The position numbers were made by a program, and so were the translations under genes. From JANSYL01 sp965229695 (lineage in GTDB: Bacteria; Pseudomonadota; Alphaproteobacteria; Rhodobacterales; Rhodobacteraceae), in contig OZ245921.1 in assembly GCA_965229695.1 (NCBI GenBank), forward strand, positions 992,001-1,056,000: 64,000 bases of DNA. The letters are read 5' to 3'. Positions 51,572 through 61,415 of the stretch are shown here, in pieces. The notes beneath the pieces are model-generated. The model was not told where the DNA came from. It saw only the letters and a list, made by a program, of their open reading frames with translations, and made no database searches. The stretch's first letter is position 1; the number at the start of each line of letters is the position of its first letter.

Positions 51572-52498
51572 CTTGGCCTCAATCGCATCCCAGATCAGGC
51601 CAGCGACATTCACACCGTCAAAGCGCTGCAATTCCTGAATGCCAGTGGGTGAGGTCACGTTGATTTCGGTCAGGTAGTCGCCAATCACATCGATACCGAC
51701 AAAGATCTGTCCCATCTCACGCAGTCGCGGGCCGATGGCAGCGCAAATCTCGCGCTCACGATCGGTCAGACCGACCTTTTCAGCGCGTCCGCCCACATGC
51801 AAGTTCGAGCGTGTTTCGCCCGCAGCCGGGATGCGGTTGATGGCGCCAACCGCCTCCCCATCGACCAGGATCACCCGTTTGTCGCCGTTGGACACGGCTG
51901 GCAAGAATTTCTGAGCGATCAAAGGCTCACTATTCATCCCGGTGAACAGCTCATGCAACGAATTGAGGTTGCGATCTTCTGGGCCCAGGCGGAACACGCC
52001 AGCACCGCCATTGCCGTAAAGCGGTTTCAAAATGATATCCTGATGCGCCGCTTTGAAAGCTTTCAGCACCTCCAAGTCGCGCGCAACGGTCGTCGGCGGG
52101 ATCAGGTCTGGGAAATCCAAAACCAACAGTTTTTCGGGCGAATTACGCACCCAAAACGGATCGTTCACCACCAGGGTTTGCCCTTTCAGACGATCCAGCA
52201 GATGGGTGGTGGTGATATAACCCATGTCAAAAGGCGGGTCTTGGCGCAGCCAAATCACATCAACCTCAGCCAAGTCTAAATCCGCCCGGGGGCCCAATTC
52301 CGCATGATCGCCTTGAACGCGCTGAACCGACAATGGCGCAGCCTGCGCCATGATCCGCCCTTCGCGATAAGATAGCTGATCGGGCGTGTAGATAAACAGC
52401 TCATGCCCGCGCGCCTGCGCCTCTTCGGCCAAGCGGAAACTGCTATCCGCGTCAATATCCACCGACCCGATCGGGTCCATTTGGAATGCCACTTTCAT
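51560..52498 (-). CDS. gshB: Glutathione synthetase
   Basis: GshB joins gamma-glutamylcysteine and glycine with ATP. The 312-residue ATP-grasp enzyme shows MKVAFQMDPIGSVDIDADSS at the start, KPLYGNGGAGVFRL (ATP-binding glycine loop), and LTEINVTSPTGIQEL at the C-terminus, with metal-binding Asp and Asn residues (GIDVIGDYLTEIN). ATG 52498 is chosen because AGGGGCAG precedes it and homologues start MKVAFQMDP. It is convergent with comM (12-nt overlap). Together with the ChaC-like cyclotransferase at 6350 it indicates glutathione metabolism. Confidence 0.95.
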   Translation of the reverse strand: MKVAFQMDPIGSVDIDADSSFRLAEEAQARGHELFIYTPDQLSYREGRIMAQAAPLSVQRVQGDHAELGPRADLDLAEVDVIWLRQDPPFDMGYITTTHLLDRLKGQTLVVNDPFWVRNSPEKLLVLDFPDLIPPTTVARDLEVLKAFKAAHQDIILKPLYGNGGAGVFRLGPEDRNLNSLHELFTGMNSEPLIAQKFLPAVSNGDKRVILVDGEAVGAINRIPAAGETRSNLHVGGRAEKVGLTDREREICAAIGPRLREMGQIFVGIDVIGDYLTEINVTSPTGIQELQRFDGVNVAGLIWDAIEAKLGS

Positions 52499-52568
52499 GA
52501 TCTGCCCCTGCCAAAACCTTGCGCCCATACTTGGACCGTCCAGGGCGCATGTTCAATGGCATCAGTGA

Positions 52569-52922
52569 TCACGCCATCAGCGCGTTTTCCACAACTTCAA
52601 TCTGGCCACCACCGTCCACCAACGCCACGTCAAACCGCATGGCCGTTAGGGATTGCAGCGGGAAATGTCCAAGGCAATCTTCCGCGCTGCGCAAAAGCCG
52701 TGCGATTTGCCGCTTGGTCAGGCGTAGGGCAGCGGCAGCAAAACTGCGTGATTTCTTCACCTCAACAAAAACCAGCTCTTCCCCATGGGACAGGACCAAA
52801 TCAATCTCGCCCCCACGCCCGCGCCAACGGCGGCAGACCAAACGATAGTGGCGATCTAGGTAATGCTGCAACACGCTGTCCTCAGCGGCTTTGCCAGCAA
52901 GGTAGGATGTCAGACCGCTCAT
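52569..52922 (-). CDS. yraN: YraN family (UPF0102) predicted endonuclease-like protein
   Basis: The 117-residue protein matches UPF0102: GKAAEDSVLQHYLDRHYRLV, then RGRGGEIDLVLSHGEELVFVEVKKS, which has the D-(x)n-ExK nuclease core (Asp, Glu, Lys). The biological role is not established. It overlaps rsmI as ATGA, a gene order common in proteobacteria, and lies 70 bp from gshB. Confidence 0.92.
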   Translation of the reverse strand: MSGLTSYLAGKAAEDSVLQHYLDRHYRLVCRRWRGRGGEIDLVLSHGEELVFVEVKKSRSFAAAALRLTKRQIARLLRSAEDCLGHFPLQSLTAMRFDVALVDGGGQIEVVENALMA

Positions 52923-53812
52923 ATCTTCCCCTTCAAACCGAGGGCACGTTGATAAACTTGGCGTTTGGGCAGGCCCAAAGCGGCGGCGACATCGGCAGCC
53001 GCTTGTTTCAATGGCGCATTTTGCATGGCTTGTATCAGGGCCGTGTCTAAATCCGCTTCTGTCACCTGTTCGACCCCGCCTTCGCCAATCAAAAGCACAA
53101 CCTCTCCTTTGACCGGTGCGGCTTGAACCCCATCGCGCAATTCCGCCAGGCTGCCGCGCCGCACCTCTTCAAAGCGTTTGGTCAGTTCTCGGCACAGCGC
53201 CGCCGGTCGATCTTCGGACCAGGACTCGCACAATTCACCTAACAATCGGTGAACGCGTTTTGGGCTTTCGAACAAAATCACGGTTCCGGGCACCTGCTTC
53301 AAATCCGCCAACCAGCGCGCCCGCTCTCCAGCTTTGGCCGGCGGGAATCCCGCAAAAAGGAACCGGTCTGATGGCAAACCGGAAAGCGTCAGCGCGGTGA
53401 TCGGCGCGCTTGGGCCCGGGGCGCTTGTCACAGGCACCCCTTCGGCCAGCGCTGCCGTAACCAATTGATAACCGGGGTCTGCGACCAAGGGCGTTCCAGC
53501 CTCCGACACATAGGCCACTGATTGCCCGGCCTTCAACACGCCCATGATGCGCGGGCGCGCCTGGGGGCCGTTATGGTCGTGATAGGCAATCATCGGGCGG
53601 TCGCCGATGGGAACCCCATGCAACTCCATCAGACGCCGGGCAGTGCGGGTGTCCTCGGCCGCAATCACGTCACAGCTAAGCAAGATATCCAGCGCCCGCA
53701 GCGTGATGTCGCGCGCGGTGCCAATGGGCGTGGCGACCATATAAAGCCCAGGCTCCAGCTGGACCCGACGGGCCGGGCTGGCACTCGATTGCGGTCTGTC
53801 TTTGTCTTGCAT
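52919..53812 (-). CDS. rsmI: 16S rRNA 2'-O-ribose C1402 methyltransferase
   Basis: RsmI methylates the 2'-OH of C1402 in the 16S rRNA decoding centre. The SAM-dependent tetrapyrrole-methylase fold is seen: LYMVATPIGTARDITLRAL, IAAEDTRTARRLM, YVSEAGTPLVADPGYQLV and the family motif FAGFPPAKAGERARWL. The length (297 aa) is usual for the family. The ATG at 53812 is preferred; the longer frame to 53899 would overlap the divergent lipoprotein promoter. It is coupled to yraN (ATGA). Confidence 0.94.
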   Translation of the reverse strand: MQDKDRPQSSASPARRVQLEPGLYMVATPIGTARDITLRALDILLSCDVIAAEDTRTARRLMELHGVPIGDRPMIAYHDHNGPQARPRIMGVLKAGQSVAYVSEAGTPLVADPGYQLVTAALAEGVPVTSAPGPSAPITALTLSGLPSDRFLFAGFPPAKAGERARWLADLKQVPGTVILFESPKRVHRLLGELCESWSEDRPAALCRELTKRFEEVRRGSLAELRDGVQAAPVKGEVVLLIGEGGVEQVTEADLDTALIQAMQNAPLKQAAADVAAALGLPKRQVYQRALGLKGKI

Positions 53813-53931
53813 CGGCCCCGATCCGCCCAGGGCGCGCGACCGCGCCGAGGCATCGTTTACTTGCAGGGCGCGACCTCGTAGCCTACAGCCCCATGGCAAT
53901 TGGCCCCGCGCCCCAAAGAGGTTTCAACCCG

Positions 53932-55101
53932 ATGTTTTCCGTTTCGCGCCTAATCCGCAACCCATTGCGCGTTGTGCAGCTTTTTGTGCTGACGGCGATC
54001 CTGGCCGCGTGTCAGGTCGGCGGCGGCTTAACTGGTGGCGGCCCCAGCGTCAGCGGGCAAAGCGTCCAGGTTGCGATGCTTTTGCCGGTCAGCTCGGGCC
54101 AGGGCGGCGATGCGGTGATTTCGCGCGGGTTGGAAAACGCCGCGCGGATGGCGGCAGCTGATCTGGGCGGTGTGACCGTCAATATCACCGTCTATGACAC
54201 CGCCGGGCAATCGGCCCAGGCCGCAACCGTTGCGCGGCAGGCGGTGTCGGATGGGGCTGACATCATTGTTGGCCCGCTGCGCTCGGACGCGGCGGCGGCG
54301 GTGGGCGTCGCGGTGGCAAACTCCAACGTGAATGTGCTGTCATTCTCCAACAATACCGAGATTGCGGGTGGCAATGTTTTTGTCCTGGGCCACACGTTTC
54401 AGAACACCGCAAACCGCGTGATCGGCTATGCCGCGCGGCAGGGACAGACGCAGTTGGTCGTGACCCATGCCAACACCTTGGCCGGGCAAGTGGCGCGCGA
54501 TGCGGTGGTGCGCGCGGGGCAGGCTTCGGGCGCAACCATTTTGGGCACCGTGCCTTATGAGTTTTCGCAAACCGGCGTGATCAATGTGGTGCCCGAGATC
54601 GTTGATCTGGTGCGCTCAAGCGGTGCGACCGGTGTCATGTTGACCTCTGATTCCGCGGGTGCGTTGCCCTTCTTCGCACAGCTGCTGCCCGAAAACGGAC
54701 TGGACGTGGATGAGATTCAAATGATGGGTCTGACGCGTTGGGACACGCCCCCGCAAACGCTTGCGTTTGCAGGGCTCCAGGGCGGCTGGTTTGCCCTGCC
54801 CGACCCCTCGGCCACGGCAGATTTCGAAGGCCGCTATACCGCCACCTATGGCGAGGCACCGCATCTTTTGGCGGCCCTTGGCTATGACGCCATCCGCGCC
54901 GTTGGTGAAACCGCCTCTAGCGCGGGTCGTTTGGGCGGCACCGATTTGGTGGCTTCGACTGGCTTCAACGGCGCGAACGGTGTATTCCGCCTGCTGAGCG
55001 ATGGCACGAACCAACGGGCGATGGCCATTGCGCAAGTGATCGACAATCAGGTGGCTGTGATTGACCCCGCCCCAAGACGCCTTGGCGGTGCCGGTTTCTG
55101 A
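53932..55101 (+). CDS. LpoA-like lipoprotein (penicillin-binding protein activator, LppC/YraM family)
   Basis: The 389-residue protein has a lipoprotein signal peptide ending in LTAILAAC (lipobox, Cys at about residue 27), followed by a flexible Gly-rich linker and a type I periplasmic-binding-protein fold (VQVAMLLPVSSGQGGDAV, ADIIVGPLRSDAAAAVGVAV, GVMLTSDSAGALPFFAQLL). In enterobacteria LpoA activates PBP1A from the outer membrane; this shorter, PBP-only form is typical of alphaproteobacteria next to rsmI. Start chosen at 53932, with AGAGG ahead; ATG at 53893 is possible. Its last 41 bp overlap glnD. Confidence 0.85.
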   Translation: MFSVSRLIRNPLRVVQLFVLTAILAACQVGGGLTGGGPSVSGQSVQVAMLLPVSSGQGGDAVISRGLENAARMAAADLGGVTVNITVYDTAGQSAQAATVARQAVSDGADIIVGPLRSDAAAAVGVAVANSNVNVLSFSNNTEIAGGNVFVLGHTFQNTANRVIGYAARQGQTQLVVTHANTLAGQVARDAVVRAGQASGATILGTVPYEFSQTGVINVVPEIVDLVRSSGATGVMLTSDSAGALPFFAQLLPENGLDVDEIQMMGLTRWDTPPQTLAFAGLQGGWFALPDPSATADFEGRYTATYGEAPHLLAALGYDAIRAVGETASSAGRLGGTDLVASTGFNGANGVFRLLSDGTNQRAMAIAQVIDNQVAVIDPAPRRLGGAGF

Positions 55102-57892
55102 CCGGAACCCCCGCCTTCCCGCAATCGCGTCCGAACCGGGCGCACTGATCGTTCCCAAGGATCGGATTTTCGACGCCGCAGCCGTGCGCGCGCGGATTGA
55201 TGCGGCCGTGGCTGAGGCTGCGGATACCAGCGCGATGCGCGCAGCGGCGGTCACCGTGCTGCAAGAGGCCCAAGATGCGGGACGCGTGGCCATTGCCGAA
55301 GGCGTGGCCGAAGCGCCCATGACCGCGCGGCGGGTCACGCGCGCCTATACCTATTTGACCGATGCCCTGGTGCGAGAGGTGCTTTACGTCGCCGCCACCC
55401 ATCTGCACCCCAACCCGATGCCAAGCGAGGCCGAACGCATGGCCGTGATGGCGGTCGGCGGCTATGGGCGCGGGGAAATGGCGCCGTTTTCCGATGTCGA
55501 CCTGCTCTTTGTGACGGCCTGGAAGATGACCGCCGCCATCGAAAGCGTCATCGAATCCAGTCTTTATATGCTGTGGGATTTGCGGCTGAAGGTCGGCCAT
55601 GCCAGCCGCACGGTCAAAGAATGCGTGCGGCTGGGTAAACAAGATTACACGATCCGCACCAGCCTCTTGGAAACCCGGTTCCTCTCCGGCGAACCCGCCA
55701 TCGCCGACGAATTGCACGACACCCTGCGCGCGCAACTGTTCCAAGGCACCACCGCCGATTTCATCGAAGCCAAGCTAGAAGAACGCAGCACGCGACACCG
55801 CAAGCAAGGTGGCCAACGCTATATGTTGGAGCCCAACGTGAAGGAGGGCAAAGGCGGTCTGCGCGATCTGCAGACGCTTTATTGGATCGCGAAATACGAA
55901 CACGGGGTCGAGAACGTCTCGGACCTGGTAGAGATCGGGCTGTTCCGACCAGAGGAATTCGAAGCCTTCGATCAGGCGGAGCGCTTTTTATGGGCGGTGC
56001 GCTGTCAGTTGCATCTGATCGCCGGGCGGGCGCAGGATCAGCTATCCTTTGACAACCAAGTCACGATTGCCGACCGATTTGGCTATGTCGAGCATTCCGG
56101 CCGCCGCGCGGTTGAGCATTTCATGCAGGATTACTTTCGCCACGCCACCCAGGTGGGCGAACTTACGCGCATCTTTCTGACCGCGCTCGAAGCGCGGCAT
56201 GTCAAACAAGAACCCGGCCTCTTTGGCTTTTTCCGCGGGCGCGCGCGGCGCAAGAAAAAGTTGAAAGAAGGCTATGAGCTTAAGCAGGGCCGGATCACGG
56301 TCACCGCGCCGGATGCGTTTTTCGCCGATAAGCTGAATATGCTGCGCCTGTTTGAAGAGGCGCTGCGCACCGGCTATCTTATCCATCCCGACGCGATGCG
56401 CGAGGTTTCGGCGCGGCTGGATCTTATCGATGAGCCCATGCGCCGCGACCCCGAAGCAATACGGATCTTCCTGGATTTGCTGTTGAAACACGGCAACCCC
56501 GAGCGCGCCCTGCGCCGCATGAACGAGCTGGGCGTGCTGTCAGCCTTTTTGCCCGAGTTCAGCCATATCGTGGCGATGATGCAGTTCAATATGTATCACA
56601 GCTACACGGTGGACGAGCACACGATCCAGGTGATCTCGACCCTCGCGCAAATCGAACGGCGCGAGTTAATCGAAGAACTGCCCGTGGCCAGCCGGATCTT
56701 GGAAAACGGGGTCAATCGCAAGGTTCTTTATGTCGCCTGCCTACTGCACGATATCGGCAAGGGCCGGAAAGAGGATCACTCTGTTCTAGGCGCGCGCATC
56801 GCGCGCACCGTGTGCCCGCGCTTGGGCCTGAAACCGGCTGAATGCGAAACCGTTGAATGGCTGGTGCGCTATCACCTGCTGATGTCGGACATGGCGCAAA
56901 AGCGCGATATCTCGGACCCGCGCACGGTGCGCGATTTCGCCAAGGCCGTGAAAACACGCGAACGCTTGGAACTGCTGACCGTGCTGACGGTCTGTGACAT
57001 TCGCGGCGTTGGCCCCGGCACTTGGAACAATTGGAAAGCGACCCTTTTGCGCGGCCTCTATCGGGCCACGGCAACGGCGCTTGAGACCGGGTTGGAAGAC
57101 CTCAACCGTGAAAAGCTGGAAAGCGAGGCCAAACGGGCCCTGCGCGCCGGGCTGGAAGGGTGGCCAAAGGCCGACATCAAGGCCGAGGTCGATCGCCATT
57201 ACGGCCCCTATTTGCAAGGCTTGGATCTGGGCAGCCAGATCACCTTTGCCAATATGCTGCGCGATCTACCCGATGATGAAATTCGGATCGACACCACCCA
57301 AGACACTGACCGCGACGCCACGCGCGTTTGCTTTGCCTTGGTCGACCATCCCGGCATTTTCTGCCGTCTGGCCGGGGCGCTAAGCCTGGTGGGTGCGAAT
57401 GTTGTCGATGCGCGCACCTATACCTCGAAAGATGGCTATGCGACGGCGGTCTTCTGGGTGCAGGATTCCGACGGGAACCCGTATGAGGCGGGTCGCCTGC
57501 CGCGCTTGAAAACGATGATCAGCAAAACGCTGAAGGGCGAAGTTGTGGCATCGCGTGCCTTGGAAGGCCGCGACAAGATCAAGAAACGCGAGCGTCCCTT
57601 TGACGTGCCGACCACGATCACCTTCGACAATGAAGGGTCCGAGATTTACACCATTATCGAGGTCGACACCCGCGACCGCCCCGGCCTGCTATATGATCTG
57701 ACCAAAACCTTGGCGGCCAACAATGTCTATATCGCCAGCGCGGTTATCGCGACCTATGGGGCGCAGGTGGTCGACACCTTCTATGTCAAAGACATGTTCG
57801 GCCTGAAGCTGCACACCAAATCGCGCCAGGACAGCCTAGAACGGAAATTGCGCGACGCCATCGCCAAAGTGGCCGAACGGGCGGGCGCCTAG
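55061..57892 (+). CDS. glnD: Bifunctional uridylyltransferase/uridylyl-removing enzyme GlnD
   Basis: GlnD senses glutamine and adds or removes UMP on PII proteins, controlling nitrogen assimilation. The nucleotidyltransferase motif VGGYGRGEMAPFSDVDLLFV is at about residues 129-148 and the HD hydrolase motif VACLLHDIGKGRKEDHS near 560. Two ACT domains, the glutamine sensors, end the protein (LVDHPGIFCRLAGALSLVGA and VDTRDRPGLLYDLTKTLAANN). The 943-residue length is usual. The start is not an ATG: TTG 55061 has AGGTGG six bases upstream, and GTG 55088 is an alternative; both overlap the preceding gene. murJ follows after one base. Confidence 0.96.
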   Translation: MTPPQDALAVPVSDRNPRLPAIASEPGALIVPKDRIFDAAAVRARIDAAVAEAADTSAMRAAAVTVLQEAQDAGRVAIAEGVAEAPMTARRVTRAYTYLTDALVREVLYVAATHLHPNPMPSEAERMAVMAVGGYGRGEMAPFSDVDLLFVTAWKMTAAIESVIESSLYMLWDLRLKVGHASRTVKECVRLGKQDYTIRTSLLETRFLSGEPAIADELHDTLRAQLFQGTTADFIEAKLEERSTRHRKQGGQRYMLEPNVKEGKGGLRDLQTLYWIAKYEHGVENVSDLVEIGLFRPEEFEAFDQAERFLWAVRCQLHLIAGRAQDQLSFDNQVTIADRFGYVEHSGRRAVEHFMQDYFRHATQVGELTRIFLTALEARHVKQEPGLFGFFRGRARRKKKLKEGYELKQGRITVTAPDAFFADKLNMLRLFEEALRTGYLIHPDAMREVSARLDLIDEPMRRDPEAIRIFLDLLLKHGNPERALRRMNELGVLSAFLPEFSHIVAMMQFNMYHSYTVDEHTIQVISTLAQIERRELIEELPVASRILENGVNRKVLYVACLLHDIGKGRKEDHSVLGARIARTVCPRLGLKPAECETVEWLVRYHLLMSDMAQKRDISDPRTVRDFAKAVKTRERLELLTVLTVCDIRGVGPGTWNNWKATLLRGLYRATATALETGLEDLNREKLESEAKRALRAGLEGWPKADIKAEVDRHYGPYLQGLDLGSQITFANMLRDLPDDEIRIDTTQDTDRDATRVCFALVDHPGIFCRLAGALSLVGANVVDARTYTSKDGYATAVFWVQDSDGNPYEAGRLPRLKTMISKTLKGEVVASRALEGRDKIKKRERPFDVPTTITFDNEGSEIYTIIEVDTRDRPGLLYDLTKTLAANNVYIASAVIATYGAQVVDTFYVKDMFGLKLHTKSRQDSLERKLRDAIAKVAERAGA

Positions 57893-57893
57893 G

Positions 57894-59507
57894 ATGAGCG
57901 CTGCCGCACGGCCCATCCGTCTGGTTGCAGGGTTTCTGACCGTGGGGTTTTGGACCTTGAGCAGCCGCATCCTGGGCTTTGCACGCGATATCTTCATTGC
58001 GGCCTTCATGGGCGTGGGCCCGGTGTCCGAGGCGTTTTTTGTCGCCTTCACCCTGCCCAACCTCTTCCGCCGCTTCTTTGCCGAAGGGGCATTTAACACC
58101 GCCTTTGTGCCGCTTTTCTCCAAAAAACTTGAGGGGGAGGAAGACGCCAAGCAATTCGCCCAAGATGCGTTTTCCGGCCTGGCCAGTGTTTTGATCCTGC
58201 TGACGCTTTTCGCCCAACTGGCAATGCCCTGGTTTGTCTTTGCCATGGCCAGCGGGTTTTCCGGCGACATCCGCTTTGATCTGGCGGTGGATTTTGGGCG
58301 CATTGCCTTTGGCTATGTCATCCTGATCTCGTTGGCCGCTCTGCTGTCGGGGCTACTGAACGCCACGGGCCGTTTTGCCGCTGCCGCCGCTGCGCCAATG
58401 CTCTTGAACATCATCCTGGTGGCCTGCTTGTTGATGGCCGAAACCGGCTGGTTCGACGGGTCGGCCATCACCGTCGACGGCGCTGCGGGGACAGCGTTGA
58501 CCGGGTTGACCCATGGCACGCTGTTGTCCTGGGGCGTGTTGGTGGCGGGCTTTGCGCAGATGGGTCTGGTCTGGTGGGCCGCCGCGCGGGCGGGATTTCG
58601 GTTAACCCTGCGCTTGCCGCGGCTGACACCCGATATGAAACGGCTGGCCATCATCATGCTGCCCGCCATGCTGGCGGGCGGGGTGGTGCAGATCAACCTG
58701 CTGGTCGGTCGACAGGTGGCCAGCTTTTTCGAAGGCGCGATTGTTTGGCTCAGCTTTGCGGATCGGCTTTACCAACTGCCGCTTGGGGTTGTGGGGATTG
58801 CCATTGGCATCGTGTTGCTGCCGGACCTGTCGCGCCGGTTGCGGGCAGGCGATGAGGCGGGCGGCCAGCAGGCGCTGAGCCGCGCGGGCGAAATCTCATT
58901 GGCGCTGACCATTCCCTCGGCGGTGGCGCTGGTGATTATCCCAGCACCGCTAGTGTCGGTCTTGTTTGAACGCGGCGCCTTTACCTCGGACGACACAGCG
59001 GCCACCGCCCTGGCGCTTGCCGCTTATGGCATTGGCCTGCCCGCCTTTGTCCTGCAAAAGGTGCTGCAACCGCTCTATTTCGCGCGCGAAGACACCAAGA
59101 CGCCGTTTCACTACGCGCTTGTTGCGATGGTGATGAATGCGGTCGCGGCCATCGGGCTGGCCTCGGTCATCGGGTATTTGGGGGCCGCGATTGGCACCAC
59201 GGTTGCCGCATGGACGATGGTTCTGCTGCTTCTGCGCGGCAAACGCGGGATGGGAACGGTGGCCCAGTTCGATGACCGGTTCCGGCGACGAGTGGCGCGC
59301 ATCACGCTTGCTGCCTTTGTGATGGGCATCGTCTGTTGGTGGGCAGCGCTCCTGCTTGGTCCGGCGCTGGCTTTGCCCGGATGGCGCTACCTGGCCTTAG
59401 GTCTTTTGGTTTTGATCGGGATCGTGGTCTATGCGCTGCTGGGGCAAGCTTTGGGCGCATTCCGATTGTCGGAATTCAAATCCGCGCTGCGCCGCTCTGC
59501 CGGTTAG
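57894..59507 (+). CDS. murJ: Lipid II flippase MurJ (MviN)
   Basis: MurJ flips lipid II across the inner membrane for peptidoglycan synthesis. The 537-residue protein has about 14 transmembrane segments and the family N-terminus TVGFWTLSSRILGFARDIFI, followed by AFFVAFTLPNLFRRFFAEGAF, in which the Arg residues line the central cavity. LPLGVVGIAIGIVLLPDLSR in the middle is also typical. It begins one base after the glnD stop, so the two are probably cotranscribed, an order conserved in alphaproteobacteria. The TAG stop overlaps the rhomboid-like stop as TTAG. Confidence 0.95.
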   Translation: MSAAARPIRLVAGFLTVGFWTLSSRILGFARDIFIAAFMGVGPVSEAFFVAFTLPNLFRRFFAEGAFNTAFVPLFSKKLEGEEDAKQFAQDAFSGLASVLILLTLFAQLAMPWFVFAMASGFSGDIRFDLAVDFGRIAFGYVILISLAALLSGLLNATGRFAAAAAAPMLLNIILVACLLMAETGWFDGSAITVDGAAGTALTGLTHGTLLSWGVLVAGFAQMGLVWWAAARAGFRLTLRLPRLTPDMKRLAIIMLPAMLAGGVVQINLLVGRQVASFFEGAIVWLSFADRLYQLPLGVVGIAIGIVLLPDLSRRLRAGDEAGGQQALSRAGEISLALTIPSAVALVIIPAPLVSVLFERGAFTSDDTAATALALAAYGIGLPAFVLQKVLQPLYFAREDTKTPFHYALVAMVMNAVAAIGLASVIGYLGAAIGTTVAAWTMVLLLLRGKRGMGTVAQFDDRFRRRVARITLAAFVMGIVCWWAALLLGPALALPGWRYLALGLLVLIGIVVYALLGQALGAFRLSEFKSALRRSAG

Positions 59508-60199
59508 CGCTGGCGCAGTTTGGCAAGCACCCGCTGCCAGCCGCCAGGGCTGACGACAAATGACAGCAGGAATCCGGCAGCAAACCCGGTCATTTCTGCG
59601 ACAACATTGCTGAACTCGCCATTGATCGCGCCAAAAAGCAGTTGGATGCCCAATAGGGCCGCGATCAGCCCAAAGGCGCGGAACTGGTTTTCCCCTTCGC
59701 GCCCCAGCCCTGTCCAAAGCAAGAAGGTAAACGCCCCAATCAGCCCGTAAACACCAGGATACCCCCCGATCAGAGGAATACCGCTATCGAGGAGGATCAA
59801 GAATCCAAACGCGCCCGCGATGCTGGACAGCAAGAAAATCGCCACAAAGGCCAAAGGGGAGAACACCTGGCACACCATGTTTCCGATGGCCAAAATAAAG
59901 ACGATCACAAAAGCCGCGTGGACAAGCCCCGCATGGATCAATGGATAGGTCAAAAGCCGCAAAAGCTGTTCCGGCGGGTATACGCCATTTTCCCACATAA
60001 AGGCCGCGACCTCTTCAAACACGCCGAAATCCTGGATCGCTGCCAAGCGCCACCCGACGCCCGCTTGCCCGCCCAAAAGCCCATAGGTCGCGGCCTGAAA
60101 CAGCAGTTCAAGACCACCGATGATCACGGCCAAAGCCACCACAACTGGCGGTAAAGCGTGAAACGGCGACGCGTTGTGATTTTCCATGGGCCTGTCCAT
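59504..60199 (-). CDS. Rhomboid family membrane protein lacking catalytic Ser and His (pseudoprotease)
   Basis: This 231-residue protein has six hydrophobic segments and the layout of a rhomboid: a TYPLIHAGLVHAAFVIVFIL segment corresponds to the TM2 region and GGYPGVYGLIGAFTF to TM4. Active rhomboids have GxSG with the nucleophile Ser in TM4 and a His in TM6; here the motif is GYPG and the TM6 equivalent is AEMTGFAAGFLLSF, with Glu where the His is expected. It should therefore have no proteolysis by the usual dyad. ATG 60199 follows GAGG by about eight bases. It is convergent with murJ and divergent from trpS (91-bp gap). Related sequences in Rhodobacterales seem to share the loss. Confidence 0.82.
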   Translation of the reverse strand: MDRPMENHNASPFHALPPVVVALAVIIGGLELLFQAATYGLLGGQAGVGWRLAAIQDFGVFEEVAAFMWENGVYPPEQLLRLLTYPLIHAGLVHAAFVIVFILAIGNMVCQVFSPLAFVAIFLLSSIAGAFGFLILLDSGIPLIGGYPGVYGLIGAFTFLLWTGLGREGENQFRAFGLIAALLGIQLLFGAINGEFSNVVAEMTGFAAGFLLSFVVSPGGWQRVLAKLRQR

Positions 60200-60290
60200 T
60201 GGTTGACGCCTCGGCCCCCCGTGGGTAAGCGATGCCGCGCCCCTTGGCCAGAGGGGCCTTTTTCGCAGCATCCACCCCAAAGGGACGGCC

Positions 60291-61316
60291 ATGGCAGAGA
60301 CCAATTTCACCCCGCGCGTCTTTTCCGGCATTCAGCCGTCCGGCGGCCTGACGCTTGGCAACTATCTTGGTGCCATCAAACGCTTTGTCGAAATGCAAGA
60401 CGCGGGCAGCCATGAGACGGTTTATTGCATGGTCGATTTGCACGCGATCACGGCAAAACTGGTCAACCCGGACGAGCTGCGCCACAACACGCGCGAGCTG
60501 TGCGCCGGGTTCATTGCCAGTGGGATCGACCCTGAAAAATCGATCCTGATCAACCAAAGCCAAGTGCCAGAACACGCGCAATTGGCCTGGATTTTCAATT
60601 GCATCGCCCGCATGGGCTGGATGAGCCGGATGACCCAGTTCAAGGATAAGGCCGGCAAAAACGCCGAAGCTTCCTCGCTCGGTCTGTTCGCCTATCCCGC
60701 GTTGATGGCAGCGGATATTCTGATCTACCACGCCACCCATGTGCCGGTGGGCGAGGATCAGAAACAGCACCTGGAGCTAACGCGCGACATCGCAACCAAG
60801 TTCAACCATGACTATGGCGTGGATTTCTTCCCCATCACCGAGCCGGTGATCGAGGGCGTCGCAACCCGGGTGATGAACCTGCAGGACGGCACCAAGAAAA
60901 TGTCGAAATCCGACCCCTCCGAGAAAACGCGCATCAACATGACCGACGATGCCGACGCCATCGCCAAGAAAATCCGCAAGGCCAAAACTGACCCTGACCC
61001 GTTGCCCGAAACCGTCGAGGCGCTGGATGCGCGGCCTGAGGCACGCAACCTGGTGAATATCTATGCCGCCTTGGAGGAAATCGCCCCGCAGACGGTGTTG
61101 GATCAGCATGCGGGCGCTTTGTTTGGGCATTTCAAGGTTGCACTGGCCGATTTGGCAGTCTCCAAGCTCGCGCCGATCTCAGCCGAGATGTCGCGCCTGA
61201 TGGCGGACCCGGCCGAGATTGACCGCATCCTGGGTCGCGGGGCCGAACGCGCGCGCGCCATCACCGCGCCGATCTTGGATCAGACCTATGACATCGTGGG
61301 GATGCTGCGTAGCTAA
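60291..61316 (+). CDS. trpS: Tryptophan-tRNA ligase
   Basis: TrpS charges tRNA-Trp. The class I motifs are clear: SGIQPSGGLTLGNYLGA carries the HIGH-like element and GTKKMSKSDPSEKTRI the KMSKS loop at about residue 203; EDQKQHLELTRDIA and PALMAADILIYHATHVPVG also match. The 341-residue length is usual. The start ATG at 60291 lies in a 91-bp gap shared with the divergent rhomboid-like gene. Confidence 0.97.
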   Translation: MAETNFTPRVFSGIQPSGGLTLGNYLGAIKRFVEMQDAGSHETVYCMVDLHAITAKLVNPDELRHNTRELCAGFIASGIDPEKSILINQSQVPEHAQLAWIFNCIARMGWMSRMTQFKDKAGKNAEASSLGLFAYPALMAADILIYHATHVPVGEDQKQHLELTRDIATKFNHDYGVDFFPITEPVIEGVATRVMNLQDGTKKMSKSDPSEKTRINMTDDADAIAKKIRKAKTDPDPLPETVEALDARPEARNLVNIYAALEEIAPQTVLDQHAGALFGHFKVALADLAVSKLAPISAEMSRLMADPAEIDRILGRGAERARAITAPILDQTYDIVGMLRS

Positions 61317-61415
61317 CGCTGGTCCGCGCGCATTTTAGCCAATGCCGCTGCTGCCTTAACCGTTTCGAAAGCGATCCTGATCGACAATCCGCAGGCAGCC
61401 TTGCGGGTTATCTCT

